64,000 nt of DNA from assembly GCA_022496205.1 (NCBI GenBank), contig WTXD01000024.1:248001-312000 (forward strand). Direction: 5' to 3'. The position numbers were made by a program, and so were the translations under genes. This DNA is from Gloeopeniophorella convolvens (taxonomy: Eukaryota > Basidiomycota > Agaricomycetes > Russulales). Of the stretch, positions 1-10,549 are shown piece after piece (the first letter of the stretch is position 1; the number at the start of each line of letters is the position of its first letter). A model generated the notes under the pieces. The model made no database searches. It was not told the DNA's origin and saw nothing but the letters and a program-made list of their open reading frames with translations.

Positions 1-1377
1 GCCGTTCCAGCAGAGGCGGCTTGCTGGCTTACGCCAAGGGTTTCGCCTGGCCATGGAATGTCGTGCTGGCCGAGTGTCGCGCAGTGCTCGTCCCTGGTAC
101 ACCGCGCAAATGAAGCTGGGAAAGTCCAGGTATGTCACCAGTAACCCACGAGATGCCAATCTGGGCAACCCGAGCTGACCGCTGTACAAAGCCATTCATA
201 AATAGAGTCATTGTGATATACTGGATTAATGACCCAGAGCACATAGTCCACGCGAGTGACAATGACACTGCTGTCAATTCGCGCAGGTAATGTGTCGCTC
301 GTCGAACATGCTATTTCGATGCCTCCGATTTGATGCCTGCCGTGGGTCCCGGAGCCTCGAACTCTGTTGGTGCCACAGCGCCCGCTGAGCCCACGCTCTT
401 AAGATACCACTGAACACCCCCACAGCGTGCCTACGATTTCTGCACCATATTCCTTCTTCATCCCGAGCTTGCTCTATGTTCTACTGGAGTGTTCCCCAGT
501 CAGCTATAGAGGGAGGGGTTGTATCAATACTGCTCAGAACTCACGCTGTGCCGCGGTAACCACCCTTCAACCCGATATGTGGCGATACTGAAACTTACGT
601 TACATATCAGCTGTGACCATTCAAGCCCAACGATCGGAAAGTAGCCATCCAACAGTGGCTCGATGCTGCGTTGTCCTCTCGCTTCCCACGTGAGGCGCTG
701 ACTTGGGCCCATCGGGCCGAGCTGTCCATAATGTTGGCAGCGCGCCAAAATGATTATTATATTATATTCTATCCCCAACGAAAATGTGAGATCATGCCGA
801 CGGCAAGGACCGCTGATTCTTGTTGTGTGAAGGTGAGAGTATCTAAGTACAGGCGGTAAGCTGGCAGCGCCGGCGTCGCTATCTGATCCATCATCGGCGC
901 GGGCTGTTCAGAGCTTGCTTAGCCTGCACACTGGAGATGAGATGGTGATCGTCGTCTAACACGCTGGTCTGGCTCGCATCGCACTAATCTATACCGATTG
1001 TCCTAGGTAGACCGTAGACGAGCCAAAAACAAGCATTCCTTCCTAGGTGCTTGGATGTTGGGCGCTGGTCAATAAGCGCCGAAGCACTAAGTCGAACCTC
1101 CAACAGTGCCAGGCCGGGGTCGCTTACTACCTGACTGTATGGCACATCCTTCGTTGACACGGAGATCTCGATAACCTCGGCGGTGCAGTGCATCCATATG
1201 GCACGGGCACTGATACCCATGGGCTGTGCGGGTCATTTGTGGCGAAGACAGGCCTCAGGGCTCGGTCCTCGGGCCTTAGGCCTCAGGTCGCGCGCCTTGT
1301 TTGTTGGTGCGCTATTGCCACACATATGATCTCAGAGGCCAGCCAGTAAACTCCCTCTTCCCTACATATCCAAGCTC
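1..1377. other. Left flank, no gene recognised
   Basis: Only short scattered reading frames occur here and none gave a recognisable domain. I saw no RNA gene or repeat. The last part is presumably the promoter of the small gene starting at 1378. Confidence 0.4.
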
Positions 1378-1923
1378 ATGGCAGCCTCTCTACCTCCCCC
1401 GTCCTCCGATGACGTGCCACGATCTGGTCCTCCGGAGCTCCTGACCTACCGTTTTGAAGGCCAACATGCGTACGTGCCAGGTGCCACAACACACGAGGTG
1501 CGCATCCGAGCTCTCTTCACACTGAGACACATGTTGATTCGCAGATAGGAGGCTATCACACTGGCACAACGTGCCTTCCCTGACCTCGCCGATGTGCCCC
1601 CTAAACGGATCTCCCTACATGTCTCGGCAACTACTAGCTATGTGGCGATCCCCGCAGTAGCGTGGTCAAGCATCGTGTCCAAGCTGCCGCTCTATCGCGT
1701 TCTTGATGTTCGCGTACACAAGGAGGCAGAGGCGCCTCCAGGCTACCAGGCCGCTTCAGGGACTCCTACTACTCCTACACTCAAGGGAAAGACGCGCGAC
1801 GAGCGTCCTCCGCCACCGGCGGATGACAAAGGCATCGCACATTCTCGCGCGAACGTAGGGACTGACCTCTCAAGGAGGCACCTTGGGTGGCTAAAGAACG
1901 TCCTACGGAGGCTTGGCTCCTAG
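1378..1923 (+). CDS. Two-exon family protein, copy 1 (function unknown)
   Basis: Exons 1378-1497 and 1549-1923 are separated by a 51-nt GT-AG phase-0 intron and give 164 residues. I do not recognise the family, but six copies occur in this window. Shared features are a Pro/Ser-rich start, then LTYRF and AYVP near the end of exon 1, which closes with HE. Exon 2 opens with EAITLAQRAFPDL, then a basic strand-like segment, W at about residue 77, LPLYRVLDVRV, a PPGY motif, a charged linker and a short basic/hydrophobic tail (LGWLKNVLRRLGS). No signal peptide, cysteine pattern or catalytic motif is visible. The start ATG lies in frame with the conserved block. The neighbouring copy at 2404 has the same orientation, suggesting tandem duplication. 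Confidence 0.7.
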
Positions 1924-2403
1924 GTCAGACGATGGATGGGCGCCACCTGTACAAGGCTCTTGTACTATAATAGCATCGATTGTGTATCCTTGGGTGGAGA
2001 TTCCCTACAAGTGATCGTTGAGATCCGCGCTGCGGAAGGCCGCATGAGCTGCGAATTCGTTAAAAAACGCCGAGGGCGCGACACTTGAACCAATGCTGTA
2101 CGCTTCTGTTATTTCCTGTCGTGAGTGGCCTCAATTGACCGTCCCAAGGGTCGCGTCAACCATAACCAATGCACAATGGATGGCCTGCTTGAGAACGCCG
2201 TATTGGCGCTCAGAAAACATGCGACGTCGCAGCCATCGCCCGGGAAGCTAATCCCCAGTCGCATATATCACAAGGCCAGCCTGTCGGACTCCACAACGTC
2301 ACGTCTGATAAGACGGGGCTGTGTAATATGGCCCATAAAAGCAGCAGCACCCCACTGAGAAACCTTTTCAAACACTGATCCTCCCTTCCTTGAAGGCCAA
2401 GCG

Positions 2404-2948
2404 ATGAAGTTGCACCTGGGGACCTGCCAGTCGGTGATCTCGACGCCGTACCAAGCTGCCCCCGAGCCGGTGAAGAATGACCCGCCCGAAGCATTGACCT
2501 ACCGCTTCGGGGAGAACAGCGCATGGGTGCCCACGCCCCGGAATCATGAGGTGGGCGTCGCCGCTGCGTCGCCTGTGCTGCACTGATGAGTACACCATAT
2601 TGTGCTCAGGAGGCCATCGACCTTGCGAAACATGCGTACCCCGAGTTGCGCTATGTCCGACGAGATCGCATCACATTTCACACGACAGGCAAGACCAGCA
2701 TTGCGTGCATCACGCCCGCAGCATGGGAACTTGTCGTGCGACGTTTGCCACACTACCACGTCGTGGACATCCGGATTCGAGAACCCGCCGAAGGTGAAGA
2801 CGACTCGGGGCTGCCCGGATACAGCTACTCGGCGATGGACTACGTCCCCCAAGAGAAGGAGGAGATGTATTGGGGAAAAATAGAGTCGGGCTCTGGGAGG
2901 AGTCGACTAAGTCGGATGATCAGTTTCGTCCGAGGGTCTGATGCTTAG
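2404..2948 (+). CDS. Two-exon family protein, copy 2 (function unknown)
   Basis: Exons 2404-2550 and 2610-2948 flank a 59-nt phase-0 intron and give 161 residues. Exon 1 ends LTYRF...AWVPTPRNHE. Exon 2 begins EAIDLAKHAYPELRYV, then RRDRITFH, an invariant W (AAWELVVRRLP) and YHVVDIRI. This is the copy closest to the family consensus. The tail after a Tyr/Glu-rich linker is RLSRMISFVRG, again short, basic and hydrophobic. There is no signal peptide. It lies about 480 bp downstream of copy 1, and the LINE insertion follows 327 bp after its stop. The splice position is supported because all six copies change frame at the same homologous residue. Confidence 0.75.
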
Positions 2949-3275
2949 GGTGTGGTGGGTCTGATGCTCTCAGTATTCGCTCGACTTCGGCACCCTAGTT
3001 GATGGACGTGAGTTTGATTGATATTGAAGGATCATGCATGGAGCAGCGCCACCAGCACCACGCGGGAAGTTCTGACAGGGCGTAGACAGTGGCCTGAAAA
3101 CAACTTCCAGGTGACGTTCAGTGAGGAGCAGTGCTGCTCCAAGGCCAAGATTTCCCGCACCATGAGGACTCGCGGTACATAAAAGCAAGCATGCGCTGAA
3201 ATGTGCGTAAGTCTAACTCAAGTGTCAAGCTGCAGAGTTCGTCGTTGCTCACGACGCAAATCGGAGAAAGCAAGG

Positions 3276-3289
3276 AAAGTGGTGCCACT
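3276..3289. repeat. LINE target-site duplication, 3' side
   Basis: AAAGTGGTGCCACT occurs here and again exactly at 10649-10662. The two copies bracket the LINE, as expected for target-primed reverse transcription. The site itself can form a small hairpin (GTGG/CCAC). Confidence 0.93.
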
Positions 3290-3304
3290 TTTTTTTTTTT
3301 TTTT
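3290..3304 (-). other. Poly(A) tail of the LINE
   Basis: An uninterrupted T run on the plus strand is the A tail of the minus-strand element. It directly abuts the target-site duplication. Confidence 0.9.
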
Positions 3305-3534
3305 GTCAGCATTTATATTCCGCAACAGCGAGTCCATCGCAAGACGCGGTCGCACTACATACATAGTACAGTTTCACAGGGTCTGAGTCAGAGTATGAGT
3401 AACGGGGCCGGGCGCAAATAGAAGTAGTAAGAAGTAATCAAAGTCCGATTCGCCGCTAGGGCGTTAGAGTTCCGAGTCGCTTTCACAGCGACAAAGCGGT
3501 GGCCACATATAGGCCGTAACCGCGCATGGGACCT

Positions 3535-6500
3535 TCAGGGAGGTTCCGGGGGCTGAGGGGGCGTGCGGGGTACCATCAGGCAGCGAGTGGCCTCAATGAA
3601 CTTGGCCAGCGCGGCGCCCCCCTCCTTTGTTCCGAAGATTTTGTGCAGCGAGTAGTCGTGGGCGATGGGACGGAGGATGGTTCGGCGGGGTTCGGCGTAG
3701 AGTGGGCATGAAGTGAGGACGTGTTCGATGGTCTGGAGTGGAGCGTCTGGACAGTCGCATGACGTGCGTTCTGTCGGCTTCATCATGGCGGTGTAGGCAC
3801 CGCAGAAGGCGTGGCCGGTGAGGAGACGGGTGAATGTGGATATGATGGGCCGGGCCGTCTTTGCCGAATGCATGGCTTGGTAAGCCGGTGCGAGTTTGCC
3901 GTTAGGCGGGTTGGGTAAGCCCCGCCAAGCGTCCGATCGCCGAGGAGATGCGTGCCAGCGTTGTTTCCAAGCAAACGCGGCAGCTTCCTTGTTGGACATT
4001 CGCTGATGGGAGAGAGTGTGGGGTTCTCTCTGGTTCGGAAGGAGGGGGAGGGAGACGCCGGATTTGGCGAGCTCGTCAGCGCGCTCATTGCCGAGGATTC
4101 CCGCGTGCCCCGGGCACCACCGGATTTCCACCGTCAGGTCCCTAGAATGAGAGAGGATATTGTCAATAGTTTGTTTGAATGTTAGGGAGTATTTCTGGGC
4201 CACATGAGGGCGCGTAGAGTAGATCGTGTGGAGGGATGAAAAAGAGTCCGAAAGAAAGATGACGCGCCGGCAGTCAGGGTGTGACATAAGAGTAGTCTGG
4301 GCCATCGTCGCCCCGGCAGCCAGGGCCGCCATCTCCGCATCAAATATAGTGGCGGTCGTCCCGAGGGACCTCGCCGTGTTGGCCGTTTCCGCTCCTCGGA
4401 AGAAGACGGTCGCGCCGTAGCCCGAGTGCATGACTGAATCCCCGTCCGGGTCGAAACGGGAGCCGTCTGTGAAAATAAAGAGTGTGTTCGATGAGCGATC
4501 AATGGAGTCGGCTTTGAGCCGAAGTATGTAGGGTTTGCGTGCGTCGCCACGGTAGGTATTTGTATCAATGATGAGACGTTTACCCCAGTTATTACCGCGA
4601 GCCCATGGGGGCGCGGCGTATAGGTTGAGGCGTTCGCCTCCTTGCATGACTCTGGCGGCTAGCCGGGTGAGGGTGGTTTGGATGGGTCGCGAACGGGGAA
4701 TGGCGATGGGGAGTGGCGGTTCGCCGTCCTCCCAGACACCCCATTCGTTACCGAGTCGGGAGAGTAGTTGTGATTTTGCGTCTAGCTTGGATAAACGCAA
4801 AGCCATGTTGCTGACGAGCATCTCTAGACGTAAGTCCATGGGGAGAATGCCCGCCAGCATCTGTAGGGGTTCAATGGGCGTCGTACGAAACGCGCCCATG
4901 GTGAGTCGGATGCCGTCGTTCATGGCAGTCTGAAGAGAGCGGATAAGAGTTTTTTGTCCTGTACCCCGGTACCAGACCGGGGCAGCGTAGGTTAGGACAG
5001 GGAGAACAATGCCGTTGATGGCCAGCCTCCAGTTGGCGAGGTCTAGGCCGCGGATGGAGTTGCCCAAAATGCGTAGCGCGTTGATTGAGCTTTTGGCGCG
5101 TGCGCACATGATTTTCACGTGTTGGTCGAACTTGAGGGTTGGGTCGAAGTAGATGCCGAGGTATCTCACGCAAGTTGACGCGCGAATGATGATGTCAGCA
5201 TTTTTCTTCGGAGACCAGACTTTGAGTGCCTTAGGTAAGGTCGCGCGGCTCCAGGGTTTCCTAAAGAAGATGAGTTCGCTTTTGGACTCCTCGATTTGGA
5301 GTCCGGCTCGCGTAAGCCAGTCAAGGCAGTCAGCGTAAGCATCTCGTAATAGGAGTTTGACACGAGTGAAGTCTGAGCCGCATGCGAAAATGTTACCGTC
5401 GTCCATGTACATACTAAGCGAAGTGTTCGCCCACTTTCTCCCAATGTGGAGTAGTGGGGACGCGTAGATGATGGATAAGACGGGTGAGAGCGGGGAGCCT
5501 TGCGGCGTCCCAACCGCCAGGTCTATCGGGTCGCCCGTGTACCCGTTGAAACGGAGTCTGACTTTACGGTCTGCGAGGAATGATCTGGTCCATTCGCAGG
5601 TCTCGGTAGAGAAACCTAGATCGCGCATGATCTGGATGGCGCGATCGTGGTTGATATTGTCGAAGAAGCCTTGGATGTCGAAGAGGAGACATCCGGCGAC
5701 CAGTCCTTGTTCGGTGGCCGCCTGTATGTCATGTACCATAGTGAGGCCGGCGTCCGTACAGTTGGAGGCATTCCTGCCTCCAAACTGATTGGTGGGGACG
5801 ATGCGGTGGGTACCTATGTCATGAAGGATTCTGCGCGTCATCACTTTCTCAAGAAGTTTGCCGAAGCACTCTAGTAGAGCGATCGGGCGCCAGTTTTTGA
5901 CCTGTGAGTAGTCAGTCCGGTTCGGTTTGGGAATCATGACGACCATGGCGGTCTTCCATGGTCGGGGGTGGTGACCGAGTTTAAGGCACGCGTCAAAGAG
6001 TCGCGTGATCCGGGCCGGGTGGAGGGCCCAGACTCGTTTGATGAGATTGTACGCATGTCCACTTAGGCCTGGGGCAGACCGTTGTGACGCGTCTTTGAGG
6101 CAGTCATCTATCTCTTGTTCGCAGATAGGATGATGCGGCCTTGTTGGGTGGATAGGCGGGTCGTCTGGGAACCGAAGCGGGACTTCAGGGGGAGTGGCAT
6201 TAAAGCATCTCCTCTGGAACGCGTCAGCAATGAGCGGAGATGAGTCAAGTAGTCGTCCGTCTTCCCCTTTGAGGAAAGGGACGTTTTTGAGGCGACGGCC
6301 ATGACGCCACTTGGCTACTGACCATAGCGTGTCTATGTCAGCGTAGCCGAGGAGTTTGTTGGCCCATTCTCGTTTGGCGACCTTGACTTTCTTCTTCATT
6401 TCTTTCGCAAGCGATTTGCGTTCTTCGTCTGTTTGCGCCTCCCGGACTAGCTTGACGGCTGCTTGGCACTCAGAGTTCCACCATTTGGATTCGAACTTAG

Positions 6501-7443
6501 ACGGTTTACGCTTGTTCATCGATGCCGCGAGTGCGGTGTCAATGTCGTAAGTGAGGCTCTCTGCCTCGCCGTCTAGTTGCCATTGGTTGTTGAGTGGGAC
6601 TGAGTCAGCCGGCCGAATGGGGAAGTTTTCGGCCCATTTGTCGGCATAGTCCGGGTCGAAGACGTAGCCGGTGGGGCCAGGTTCGTCTTCGAAGTCTTCT
6701 GGCGACGCGAGTGGCTGCGCGTGGATGAGAAGTGCCGAGTGATCCGAGCCTAGGCTCGCGGCACGGTCGACGCTGTGGTTGACGAAAGTACGGTTAATGC
6801 GTGCTTGTAGGTTCTCCCACATGAGGTCAATGACGGAATCCCTTTGGTCACCTTCCCCCCAACGTGTCGTGACACCGGGTTCGTTAATGAGGTTGAGGAA
6901 GTTGAGTTCCGCCCAGTCCAGTAGGTTGGACGCGCGGTCTGACTCATCCCACCCTGGGTGACTCCACATGGGGTGGTGGAGGTTGAAGTCGCCTGCGACT
7001 AGGGTGGGCACGAGTGGTTGGATAGATAGTGTTGTGAGAGAGTGGAGTGACGTCGGGTTTTCGACGTCGTGGTAGACGTTGATGACTTCGCAACGGAAGT
7101 CGCCTTTCCGGACATCCAGCGCGATCACGCACGGGTGCGAGACGCGGTCCGGTCGGGCCGTTATCTTATAACGTGATCGAGTACGTGAGTAAGCGACGAC
7201 TTTGACAGTCGCGCGTGCGGCAGTTAGGGGATAGTGGATGTCCCAGCCAGGGGCTGCCACTGTCCCAAGTACCTCGACCCCATTGGGGTCCGAGTCTGAG
7301 CGCATGAGCCCTACTCGTTGGTACCAGGGTTCCTGAATAAGAATAAGGTCGAAGTTGTTAGTGTTGTCGAGGAGGAGGGCGTGAGTGGCTGCGTTGCGGC
7401 GTCTCATGTTGACGCTCATGATACGTAAGGGTGTATCAGTCAT
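3535..7443 (-). CDS. LINE ORF2: endonuclease / reverse transcriptase / RNase H
   Basis: A 1302-residue polyprotein for target nicking and reverse transcription. The APE-like endonuclease spans residues 1-240 (N-terminal SVNM, QEPWY at 37-41, GDFN near 151, SDHS near 234). The reverse transcriptase spans about 490-760, with the catalytic Asp in LLFDIQGFFDNI (about 589), the GTPQGSPLSP turn (about 645) and YMDD (about 679-682). RNase H spans about 985-1130 with a complete D-E-D-D set (FTDGS D993, DAEM E1037, LSDS D1066, NERADE D1123). A C-terminal Cys/His cluster (SCDCP...HVLTSCP) resembles the usual zinc finger-like end. The start ATG overlaps the ORF1b stop as ATGA, suggesting termination-reinitiation. 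The frame is intact. Confidence 0.95.
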   Translation of the reverse strand: MTDTPLRIMSVNMRRRNAATHALLLDNTNNFDLILIQEPWYQRVGLMRSDSDPNGVEVLGTVAAPGWDIHYPLTAARATVKVVAYSRTRSRYKITARPDRVSHPCVIALDVRKGDFRCEVINVYHDVENPTSLHSLTTLSIQPLVPTLVAGDFNLHHPMWSHPGWDESDRASNLLDWAELNFLNLINEPGVTTRWGEGDQRDSVIDLMWENLQARINRTFVNHSVDRAASLGSDHSALLIHAQPLASPEDFEDEPGPTGYVFDPDYADKWAENFPIRPADSVPLNNQWQLDGEAESLTYDIDTALAASMNKRKPSKFESKWWNSECQAAVKLVREAQTDEERKSLAKEMKKKVKVAKREWANKLLGYADIDTLWSVAKWRHGRRLKNVPFLKGEDGRLLDSSPLIADAFQRRCFNATPPEVPLRFPDDPPIHPTRPHHPICEQEIDDCLKDASQRSAPGLSGHAYNLIKRVWALHPARITRLFDACLKLGHHPRPWKTAMVVMIPKPNRTDYSQVKNWRPIALLECFGKLLEKVMTRRILHDIGTHRIVPTNQFGGRNASNCTDAGLTMVHDIQAATEQGLVAGCLLFDIQGFFDNINHDRAIQIMRDLGFSTETCEWTRSFLADRKVRLRFNGYTGDPIDLAVGTPQGSPLSPVLSIIYASPLLHIGRKWANTSLSMYMDDGNIFACGSDFTRVKLLLRDAYADCLDWLTRAGLQIEESKSELIFFRKPWSRATLPKALKVWSPKKNADIIIRASTCVRYLGIYFDPTLKFDQHVKIMCARAKSSINALRILGNSIRGLDLANWRLAINGIVLPVLTYAAPVWYRGTGQKTLIRSLQTAMNDGIRLTMGAFRTTPIEPLQMLAGILPMDLRLEMLVSNMALRLSKLDAKSQLLSRLGNEWGVWEDGEPPLPIAIPRSRPIQTTLTRLAARVMQGGERLNLYAAPPWARGNNWGKRLIIDTNTYRGDARKPYILRLKADSIDRSSNTLFIFTDGSRFDPDGDSVMHSGYGATVFFRGAETANTARSLGTTATIFDAEMAALAAGATMAQTTLMSHPDCRRVIFLSDSFSSLHTIYSTRPHVAQKYSLTFKQTIDNILSHSRDLTVEIRWCPGHAGILGNERADELAKSGVSLPLLPNQREPHTLSHQRMSNKEAAAFAWKQRWHASPRRSDAWRGLPNPPNGKLAPAYQAMHSAKTARPIISTFTRLLTGHAFCGAYTAMMKPTERTSCDCPDAPLQTIEHVLTSCPLYAEPRRTILRPIAHDYSLHKIFGTKEGGAALAKFIEATRCLMVPRTPPQPPEPP

Positions 7444-9191
7444 ATATGATCCTCATCGATGGAGTCGATGGCGGGGATCTTATATTTCTTCCGGAGTGGG
7501 CACTCGGGTGAGCGAGCGTGGTGGTCGGTGATGTCACCGGTCCGGCCGGCCCGTTTGCAATTGATACATTTGAAGACGCATTGGCAGGCGCCGTGTTGGG
7601 GGTGGCGCTTGATGTCGGTCTTGTTGACGCAGTCGGTTGCGTGGTTGGCTGAGAGGTGATTGCCGCCGCAGATGTAGCAGCAGTGTTTGTCTTTCGACAG
7701 CCTGCAGGTGGGTGCGAGGTGGCCGAACTGCCAGCACCGGTTGCATTGGGTGAGCGTCGGGCGAGTGACCCACTTCTCGCATTTGACCCGTTTGCCGAAC
7801 ATGAAGATCTCGCTGTTTTTCAGGAGATTCTTAGTTATTTCACCGTCGTAGTCGGTGAAAGCAAAAGAGACGGATGAGAGGGATTGTCCCTGCATTTCGC
7901 TAGGGCGTCTAACCCATCGTGGGGTTAGCGTGAACTTCATGTTTTTGAGGGAGGGGTTAGCATAGGTGAGCTCCTGAACAAGCTGGCCCTCTGAGTAGAT
8001 GGCGCCTTCGCGATCTCCATTGTCGTCAATGGGGTAGCATGGGACGCCGTGGAGTGCGACTCGTGACCACGCGTTGTGGATGAGTACTTCTCCCCCTTCG
8101 GGGAACGGCGCGAGGAGTAAGTGCGCGATCTGTTTAATGCGGTCTGGGTTAACGTGGTCCGCAAAACGATATACGTAGTTGTTGGTGTTGCGAGCCCAAC
8201 GCCCTGCGACAAGGGGTAGGTTCACTCGGTTGTCGCGTAGGAGGCGCTGGACGCGCTGGCAGATGTTGTATTCGGACGTGCGTTCGTGGGTGACGAACGA
8301 GTCCATGGCTCCGGTTTGGCGGAGAACGACCACCTCAGTTGGGGGGAGTGGTTCGTTCGCTTTGGTGGGTGGAGCATTCTCCGGTTTCGCTTGTTCAGTC
8401 AGTGTGACTGAGGCTTTGGCGACGTTGGGGTCTTTCTTGGTGCGGTTTTTCCCAGCCGCTCTGGCGTAGGTTACCCCGTGCCAGTCGCTCTGTCTGGTCA
8501 AAGGGTGGGGCGGAGGGTCAGCGAACGTGCGACGGGCAGCGTCGATGGTCTGTTGTGCTCGTATGGTGTCGGGTTTGTTCTGGAAGGAAGCCATGACGGC
8601 TTCGGCGTCGGCAACCTCTTTGCTGCCTGGGGCGCCTGTTGCTTTGGCCCAGACTGCCTTGGAGTACGTTTCGAAGGCGCCCTCAGGTGCTGTCTGGTTC
8701 GCTGGGTTGAAGGGGTTGGTGGCGACCGCGTTGTCAATGCGGGCGTTCTGCGAGGTGGTGAGCGTCTCGGGTTTGGAGACGATTACTCGGCTGAATCCGC
8801 CGCCAGATGCGGCGGATTTCTGGAGCAGAGGGTTGTTAGTTTCTAAACGCTGAAGACGAGCGTTTAGTTCGGAGAAATTGTCGGTGATGGACTTGTTGAG
8901 AGCAATGAGCCAGCCGGGAGGCTTGGTTGCGTCGGACATGTCGAAGTAGTTGGGCTCTTCGATGATGGTTTTCTCCACCTCCATCTCGAGCTCTTTCAAC
9001 TTGTTCTTACCCGTTGCGTCCAGAATTGCCTCATAGTCGACTGATTCTTGGGAGGCGGCGCGAACGGGTGGTGCTGATGGAGCGGGTGGGTCTACCTGGA
9101 TGGGGGAAGGAGGTCTCGAGGGGTTATGGATGCTCGCAGCGAGTCCTCCGTTAGTGTCTGCGGGTGCGTCATGCCATGTCACGTAGGACAA
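7440..9191 (-). CDS. LINE ORF1b: zinc-knuckle gag-like protein
   Basis: The frame has 583 codons if read from the first non-ATG (TTG) codon. The N-terminal half is acidic and Pro/Ala-rich with a short helical stretch. A basic central region follows. The C-terminus (about 490-570) carries three Cys/His knuckles, the clearest being CNRCWQFGHLAPTC, then CYICGGNH...C and CINCKRAG...H...C. This is the RNA-binding part expected of LINE ORF1. No ATG lies near its start, and its frame stays open for at least 200 nt upstream, overlapping ORF1a in the -1 frame. It may therefore be made as an ORF1a-ORF1b frameshift product rather than from its own start. Its TGA overlaps the ORF2 ATG. Confidence 0.88.
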   Translation of the reverse strand: MSYVTWHDAPADTNGGLAASIHNPSRPPSPIQVDPPAPSAPPVRAASQESVDYEAILDATGKNKLKELEMEVEKTIIEEPNYFDMSDATKPPGWLIALNKSITDNFSELNARLQRLETNNPLLQKSAASGGGFSRVIVSKPETLTTSQNARIDNAVATNPFNPANQTAPEGAFETYSKAVWAKATGAPGSKEVADAEAVMASFQNKPDTIRAQQTIDAARRTFADPPPHPLTRQSDWHGVTYARAAGKNRTKKDPNVAKASVTLTEQAKPENAPPTKANEPLPPTEVVVLRQTGAMDSFVTHERTSEYNICQRVQRLLRDNRVNLPLVAGRWARNTNNYVYRFADHVNPDRIKQIAHLLLAPFPEGGEVLIHNAWSRVALHGVPCYPIDDNGDREGAIYSEGQLVQELTYANPSLKNMKFTLTPRWVRRPSEMQGQSLSSVSFAFTDYDGEITKNLLKNSEIFMFGKRVKCEKWVTRPTLTQCNRCWQFGHLAPTCRLSKDKHCCYICGGNHLSANHATDCVNKTDIKRHPQHGACQCVFKCINCKRAGRTGDITDHHARSPECPLRKKYKIPAIDSIDEDHI

Positions 9192-10549
9192 AGGCGTGGT
9201 GGGGCGTCGGTCAGCTCGGGGGTTTTCGACCCTTCCGGCGACGGAACTCTGGCTGCTGGTTCTTCGATCTTGAAGTCTTGTGGGACTGCGCGGTCGAGGA
9301 TGGCGTCGAAGTTTGGAGGGACGACGTTCTGTTGGTTGACCAGCGCTCCTGCCTGCGCGTATTGTTCTGCGCTGATGTTGGTGGAGCCTGGTAGGAACGC
9401 TTTGTCTGGGTGGAGGAGGTGAGCTTGTTGCGCCGCTATGAGCGCATGGTATCGGATGGAGTCTATGAGGCGGTCTCGTTCGGAGTGAACGAAGATACGA
9501 AGCTCGTCGCGGACTCGTTGTAGAGCAGCCGCATACTCATCCTGTTTGAACTGGAATAGCGTTGCTTTGAATCTCGGGTCATTGATGATTTCATTCCTGC
9601 GTTCGTCGAGGACGAGTTGGTCGAGGTTGGCGAGATTGCCTTGGAAGGTCGGGTCGTTGTCAACCTCGAGGCGGCGCTGGCGCATTTGTTCTGCGCGATA
9701 GGCTTTGTTGTGCTGCTCTATTTCTTCCTTCACCTGCAGTTGGCCATCTGCGGTCATGGTGGCTCTGTAGTCAGCAAGTTCGAAGTCTAGTTCTCGCTTG
9801 GCGTCTGCGTGCATTTGGGTGGCCATTGCAGGATACTTGTCGTTGTACTCCTCGGTCAGCTTGGCTTTGTATTTCTCGAGGAGTTGTTCACGGATGTTTT
9901 GGCGTTCTGGGATGGTGGAGACGAGGATGGACGCGAAGTCCTTGTCGGTGATGATGTCGTCATGGTCGGCAGACGCGCAGGTATCGCAAACGACGAGTCG
10001 GGCCGGGTACGGGCCGAGAATGGCCGCCAGCCTCGCGACTTCTTGGCGTGCGTTATCGATGAGGCCTGGGTCTGAAGGGGGCGTGGTGGACGCGAGGCCA
10101 AGGGCAGCTCCTTTGGCGATAGAACTGATGGTCTCGAGGATGTCCGTGGAGTTGGCATTGTGTTGTGCCCAGTCTAAGTGTTCGCTGGAGTCGGAGTCGC
10201 CAGAGTCCCACCAGCCTTGTGGGGGCGGGGCAGCGGGGTGTTTGGCTTGCTGCGCGAATTGGATGGCTATTTCGTTCACCGTATCGGCCTGGTAGATTCC
10301 GGCGACCGAGTCGCCTCTGACTTCGTCGATATGAGCGAAGTCAGGGTCTGACGGGAGAACTCCTCGAGCGAAGCCACTTCGATTGACGAGTTCGGGGGCT
10401 ACAGCGACGATGGCTGATTCCGATTTGTGGTTGGTTGCCCAGATTTGAAGTTCTGAGCAGCCGTCCTGCGTGGGCTGGCTAGACGGCTCATAAATAGACC
10501 CCGGTGGGTCAGTCTGAGGACCCGGAGGGTCGCCGGGATGGGATGACAT
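9179..10549 (-). CDS. LINE ORF1a: coiled-coil structural protein
   Basis: 456 residues from the ATG at 10549. The N-terminus is Pro/Ser-rich. Residues about 200-380 are strongly charged and heptad-like (QLLEKYKAKLTEEYNDKY, EQMRQRRLEVDND and similar), consistent with a long coiled coil for multimerisation. The C-terminus is Pro-rich. No zinc knuckle is present; those are in ORF1b, which overlaps the last 13 nt and lies in the -1 frame. Most LINEs have one ORF1, so either a programmed -1 shift joins the two or the split is a single-base lesion. The coiled-coil and knuckle halves together have the composition of a normal ORF1. Confidence 0.85.
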   Translation of the reverse strand: MSSHPGDPPGPQTDPPGSIYEPSSQPTQDGCSELQIWATNHKSESAIVAVAPELVNRSGFARGVLPSDPDFAHIDEVRGDSVAGIYQADTVNEIAIQFAQQAKHPAAPPPQGWWDSGDSDSSEHLDWAQHNANSTDILETISSIAKGAALGLASTTPPSDPGLIDNARQEVARLAAILGPYPARLVVCDTCASADHDDIITDKDFASILVSTIPERQNIREQLLEKYKAKLTEEYNDKYPAMATQMHADAKRELDFELADYRATMTADGQLQVKEEIEQHNKAYRAEQMRQRRLEVDNDPTFQGNLANLDQLVLDERRNEIINDPRFKATLFQFKQDEYAAALQRVRDELRIFVHSERDRLIDSIRYHALIAAQQAHLLHPDKAFLPGSTNISAEQYAQAGALVNQQNVVPPNFDAILDRAVPQDFKIEEPAARVPSPEGSKTPELTDAPPRLCPT

